Assembly (NCBI GenBank): GCA_028565635.1
Contig: JAOXYB010067367.1
Coordinates: 1 to 10,139, forward strand
Length of the DNA: 10,139 nucleotides
Reading direction: 5' to 3'
Source of the DNA: Phoronis ovalis
Taxonomy: Eukaryota > Phoronida > Phoronidae
The position numbers were made by a program, and so were the translations under genes. The notes beneath the pieces are model-generated. The model had not been told where the DNA came from. It did no database searches and saw nothing but the letters and a program-made list of their open reading frames with translations. This document shows, in pieces, positions 8,064 to 10,139 of this stretch (position 1 is its first letter; each line of letters opens with the position of its first letter).

Positions 8064-8260
8064 CTACGACATGTATGTCTTCACAGTGCCTCGAATAGTA
8101 GATCTACAGATCGGGCAAAGTCTAAGCGATTGGGCACACTCTTGACAGCAAACCAAATGTCCACATGGTAAAAACACGACATTAACATTATTATCCATGC
8201 AAATTTTACAAGTGCGTTCCTCTTTTAACTTTTGATTTTCCTGTACAATTGACTCCGCAT
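8064..8260 (-). CDS. Inhibitor-of-apoptosis protein, terminal exon with RING finger
   Basis: This exon encodes the C-terminal RING E3 ubiquitin ligase domain of an IAP/BIRC protein, which in this family ubiquitinates caspases, signalling partners and itself. The exon supplies the last two bases of a split Asp codon, then 64 residues and TAG. A short acidic/polar helix (ENQKLKEE) precedes a complete C3HC4 RING: Cys17, Cys20, Cys32, His34, Cys38, Cys41, Cys48 and Cys51, numbered from the first whole codon, with the family signatures CKICMD, FLPCGHLV and CPICR. The tail KTYMS keeps the aromatic residue that XIAP and cIAPs use for RING dimerisation. The acceptor TTTGTTTTCCAG precedes base 8260. 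The RING is of the XIAP/cIAP class; the BIR domains are not in the window, so no exact orthologue is named. All ligands are intact, so the exon looks functional. Confidence 0.95.
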
Positions 8261-8987
8261 CTGGAAAACAAATTCGAATATCACAATATTAGGAATTCTC
8301 ACCAGGTGGCGATGTCATTTTATAAAGATGTAAAGTAAACAGAGCTACCTGTATTCATTTGACTAAAAAATTTCACATTTAAGCGATTGAACTCCTGAAA
8401 ATTAAAGTTTTGAGAAGTTTTTACACCTTAGCTTGCTGACCTATAAAGCATTCAAGTAAAATTGCAAATAATAGATATCAGTTTACACTGTTCTGTACCT
8501 TTTTATATCAGATTGTCTTGCATTCCAACAATATTTAATTGCTGAATTAACAACAGTCAGAATTTTGTGATAGAGTTAATAGTTGGTCTGTATACATAAG
8601 TTTCATATTAAAAAAGTGATGGCTAATTTTTGTCTAAATAGCTACTAAATCACAGGATTGAACAAATATTAAAGGTTTGTACATAACATCAATAATTGTA
8701 ATCTCAAAGAAATTTCTTCCACTTAAAACTTACTTATCACTTGTTGCTACCATGTACGACATATATGAACATCCGCAGCTGCATTTTAAGCAGCTGAAAT
8801 ATTTATCTGTTTCGTACTCATTATTTACAGAACTCATAAATCCCTCTAATATACCATGAATAAAAATTTTAGCTCTATTTTATTCTACAGTAAATATTTT
8901 CTCAGACTTTTGTGATCCAAAAGACATTGTCATTTAGTCATTTATCAAAATTCACACAGCAAAAATGTACAGTTATATTGCTCTTAC
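8261..8987 (-). other. Phase-1 intron of the IAP gene
   Basis: It runs from a good donor (G then GTAAGAG, next to base 8988) to a pyrimidine-rich acceptor ending TTTTCCAG at 8261. It splits an Asp codon as G/AT. The interior is AT-rich. Open stretches on the opposite strand here (for example 8677-8859) have no recognisable features. Confidence 0.8.
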
Positions 8988-9032
8988 CACTGCTGTGGGA
9001 TTCAAATGACTTCTGCTCTTTTTCTTCATTAT
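8988..9032 (-). CDS. IAP gene, 45-nt linker exon upstream of the RING exon
   Basis: It is bounded by the acceptor TTGTTTAACAG and the donor G/GTAAGAG. It reads two bases completing a codon, then NEEKEQKSFESHSS and the first base of the Asp codon finished in the next exon. Joining it to the RING exon keeps one frame and yields the charged, low-complexity linker that IAPs carry between the UBA or last BIR and the RING. Both flanking introns are phase 1, so skipping this exon would keep the frame and shorten the linker by 15 residues. Support rests on splice sites, phase and composition rather than on a conserved domain. Confidence 0.75.
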
Positions 9033-9616
9033 CTGTTAAACAAGAACGTAGTTTTATAATTTGGCAAAATACACGAATACGACAACACATAAAGCTGACT
9101 ACCAGATAGTTACTTCAAACAAAGATTTAAGAGAAAAGTTTATAAGTTTAATAACGGGGGAGACTTCATATAAACCAGTGAACAGATGCGGTAGGGCCTG
9201 CAGTGCATTCACCATTATTCAAGGTATATATTCTATTTCCTTATTCACTTCATAAAAACTAAGAATCCATAATGAATCACATGAGTAATGAAAAATTATG
9301 TAACCTGGAAATATATCACAAACTAGTGCAGTTTGATTTCTGATACACCTAATGAAATATTGATAAACATGGGCTATTGACAAACTTACAGGAAACCAAT
9401 AATACTAGACCACAACAAGAAAACCTCAGGCTACACCTATACAACATGGGTGATGATTCTTTTGCAAGCCAAATGTGTAACTATTTCTAAAATGCATCCA
9501 TAATTAATGCACTACCCTTTTTTCAAATAAGTGAAACTTTGTATGTTACTCCCAGATAATTATTTCACTGCGACCAAAAAATAAATGTACCAAGTTTAAC
9601 ACCAGAGTATCTCTAC
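9033..9616 (-). other. Probable IAP intron
   Basis: No convincing exon is seen on the minus strand. A strong donor-like CCT/GTAAGT occurs at about 9390 after a short open stretch, but the peptide is hydrophobic and unlike an IAP. On the plus strand there is an open stretch of about 67 codons (9052-9253) and another of about 32 codons ending TAA near 9490, neither of them assignable. Confidence 0.45.
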
Positions 9617-9757
9617 TAACTTCTGTTAATTTACTACATAATAATTCTGTTTTCTTTGTTTTATGAATTTTTATGGCATCATGTATGTCAGCTATGTAAC
9701 TTTTTACAGTTATGCTTTCATCAAACCCAAAATCAGATACATAATTTCCAGATTGCT
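9617..9757 (-). CDS. Candidate IAP exon with a diverged UBA-like domain
   Basis: An open minus-strand stretch reads NYVSDFGFDES, then a helix-like VKSYIADIHDAIKIH, then LLCSKLTEV. That order, a GF turn after the first helix and a Leu-rich last helix, resembles the ubiquitin-binding UBA domain found between the BIRs and the RING in XIAP and cIAPs (compare the MGF of the vertebrate proteins). It lies at the right place and on the right strand. The borders are uncertain. The acceptor may be at 9757 (ATAG) or 9755. A donor after base 9617 gives the phase-1 end needed by the linker exon but is weak, whereas a better donor (GAA/GTTAGT) after 9621 would leave the wrong phase unless another exon intervenes. 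No ATG starts the stretch, which fits an internal exon. Confidence 0.4.
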
Positions 9758-10139
9758 CTATTTCATTTTTTAAGAACAAATGAAATTATAATTTAAAAAT
9801 CATCAAAATATATTGAATTGCAGAATATAAATATAATCAATGAAATATACATGATATTAAATTTATCAAGGAATTGATTAAAATTGCAAAAGTGATATAT
9901 TTCACAAAAGGAACTAAAAACATGCATCCTTTAGAAATTGTAATGATGTCATAATATTTGGAAATAAATTATCTTTAGTTGAGTCAAGATGACATCTATT
10001 GAAAAATCAAGCCTTTATACAATTTTAAGGCTAAGTAGGACACGTGTCACCGTTTAAATAAAAATTCATGAAAAATCCACATTACATTTTTTTCATATAA
10101 AATAAATGTTTTCTGAAACTTTAACATTCATGCTATGTT
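9758..10139. other. AT-rich intron-like sequence at the window edge
   Basis: Stops are frequent on both strands, and no BIR signature (the CxxC and HxxxxxxC zinc residues) appears. It is probably an intron of the IAP gene, whose BIR exons should lie to the right. A perfect 10-bp palindrome GACACGTGTC with an E-box centre lies at 10039-10048. Confidence 0.45.

Noticed and set aside
9052-9253. Plus-strand open stretch containing TGETSYKP...CGRACSAF, reminiscent of a zinc-finger linker
   Set aside because: The paired Cys and His ligands of a C2H2 finger are missing and the stretch is antisense within the IAP intron region. The donor-like end does not join in frame to the next plausible exon.
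9391-9450. Minus-strand exon candidate before the strong donor CCT/GTAAGT
   Set aside because: The encoded peptide is hydrophobic and Cys-rich without any IAP feature. A consensus donor alone is weak evidence.
9392-9490. Plus-strand stretch after TTACAG ending in TAA (about 32 codons), possible terminal exon
   Set aside because: The pyrimidine tract is poor, no upstream exon joins in phase, and the peptide matches nothing I recognise.
10039-10048. GACACGTGTC palindrome with an E-box
   Set aside because: A single 10-bp palindrome is common by chance and there is no promoter nearby.

Overview
The window looks like animal nuclear DNA that is mostly non-coding. It is AT-rich, has no long open reading frames, no operon-like gene packing and no bacterial signals, and it is full of decayed repeats and inverted-repeat elements. 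The one gene I can identify is on the minus strand: the 3' end of an inhibitor-of-apoptosis (IAP/BIRC) gene, split by introns with GT-AG borders. The RING is of the XIAP/cIAP class. Together with the dense small repeats this suggests a marine invertebrate, most likely a bivalve mollusc, where IAP genes are strongly expanded. The mollusc assignment is an inference from general knowledge, not something the sequence proves.

Region by region: 1-1030 holds nothing I can name. At 1031-1103 there is a two-copy tandem repeat. At 1538-1944 lies a non-autonomous DNA transposon (MITE) with near-perfect 13-bp terminal inverted repeats, a perfect 5-bp target duplication and an internal array of about 43-bp repeats. 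The stretch 1950-3341 is mostly unassigned, apart from a short dispersed motif at 2304-2326 and a weak three-copy repeat at 3116-3182. A degenerate repeat at 3342-4118 carries twelve perfect TGACCT hexamers, and a large foldback element at 4119-4926 abuts it, with arms of about 200 bp. Smaller inverted-repeat elements lie at 5803-6062, 6585-6806 and 7745-7909.

The IAP gene occupies the right end and is read right to left. It comprises a candidate UBA-like exon (about 9757-9617), a 45-nt linker exon (9032-8988) and the terminal RING exon (8260-8064). The last two join in a consistent phase and give a continuous IAP-like linker plus RING with a typical C-terminal tail. The BIR exons and promoter must lie beyond base 10139. 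The inverted repeat at 7745-7909 lies about 150 nt past the stop codon and may be transcribed as part of the 3' UTR.

I see no evidence for a new multi-gene system. The unusual content is repeat architecture: a target-duplicated MITE with a very strong hairpin, a TGACCT half-site cluster, a foldback element, and a three-copy octamer-containing motif.
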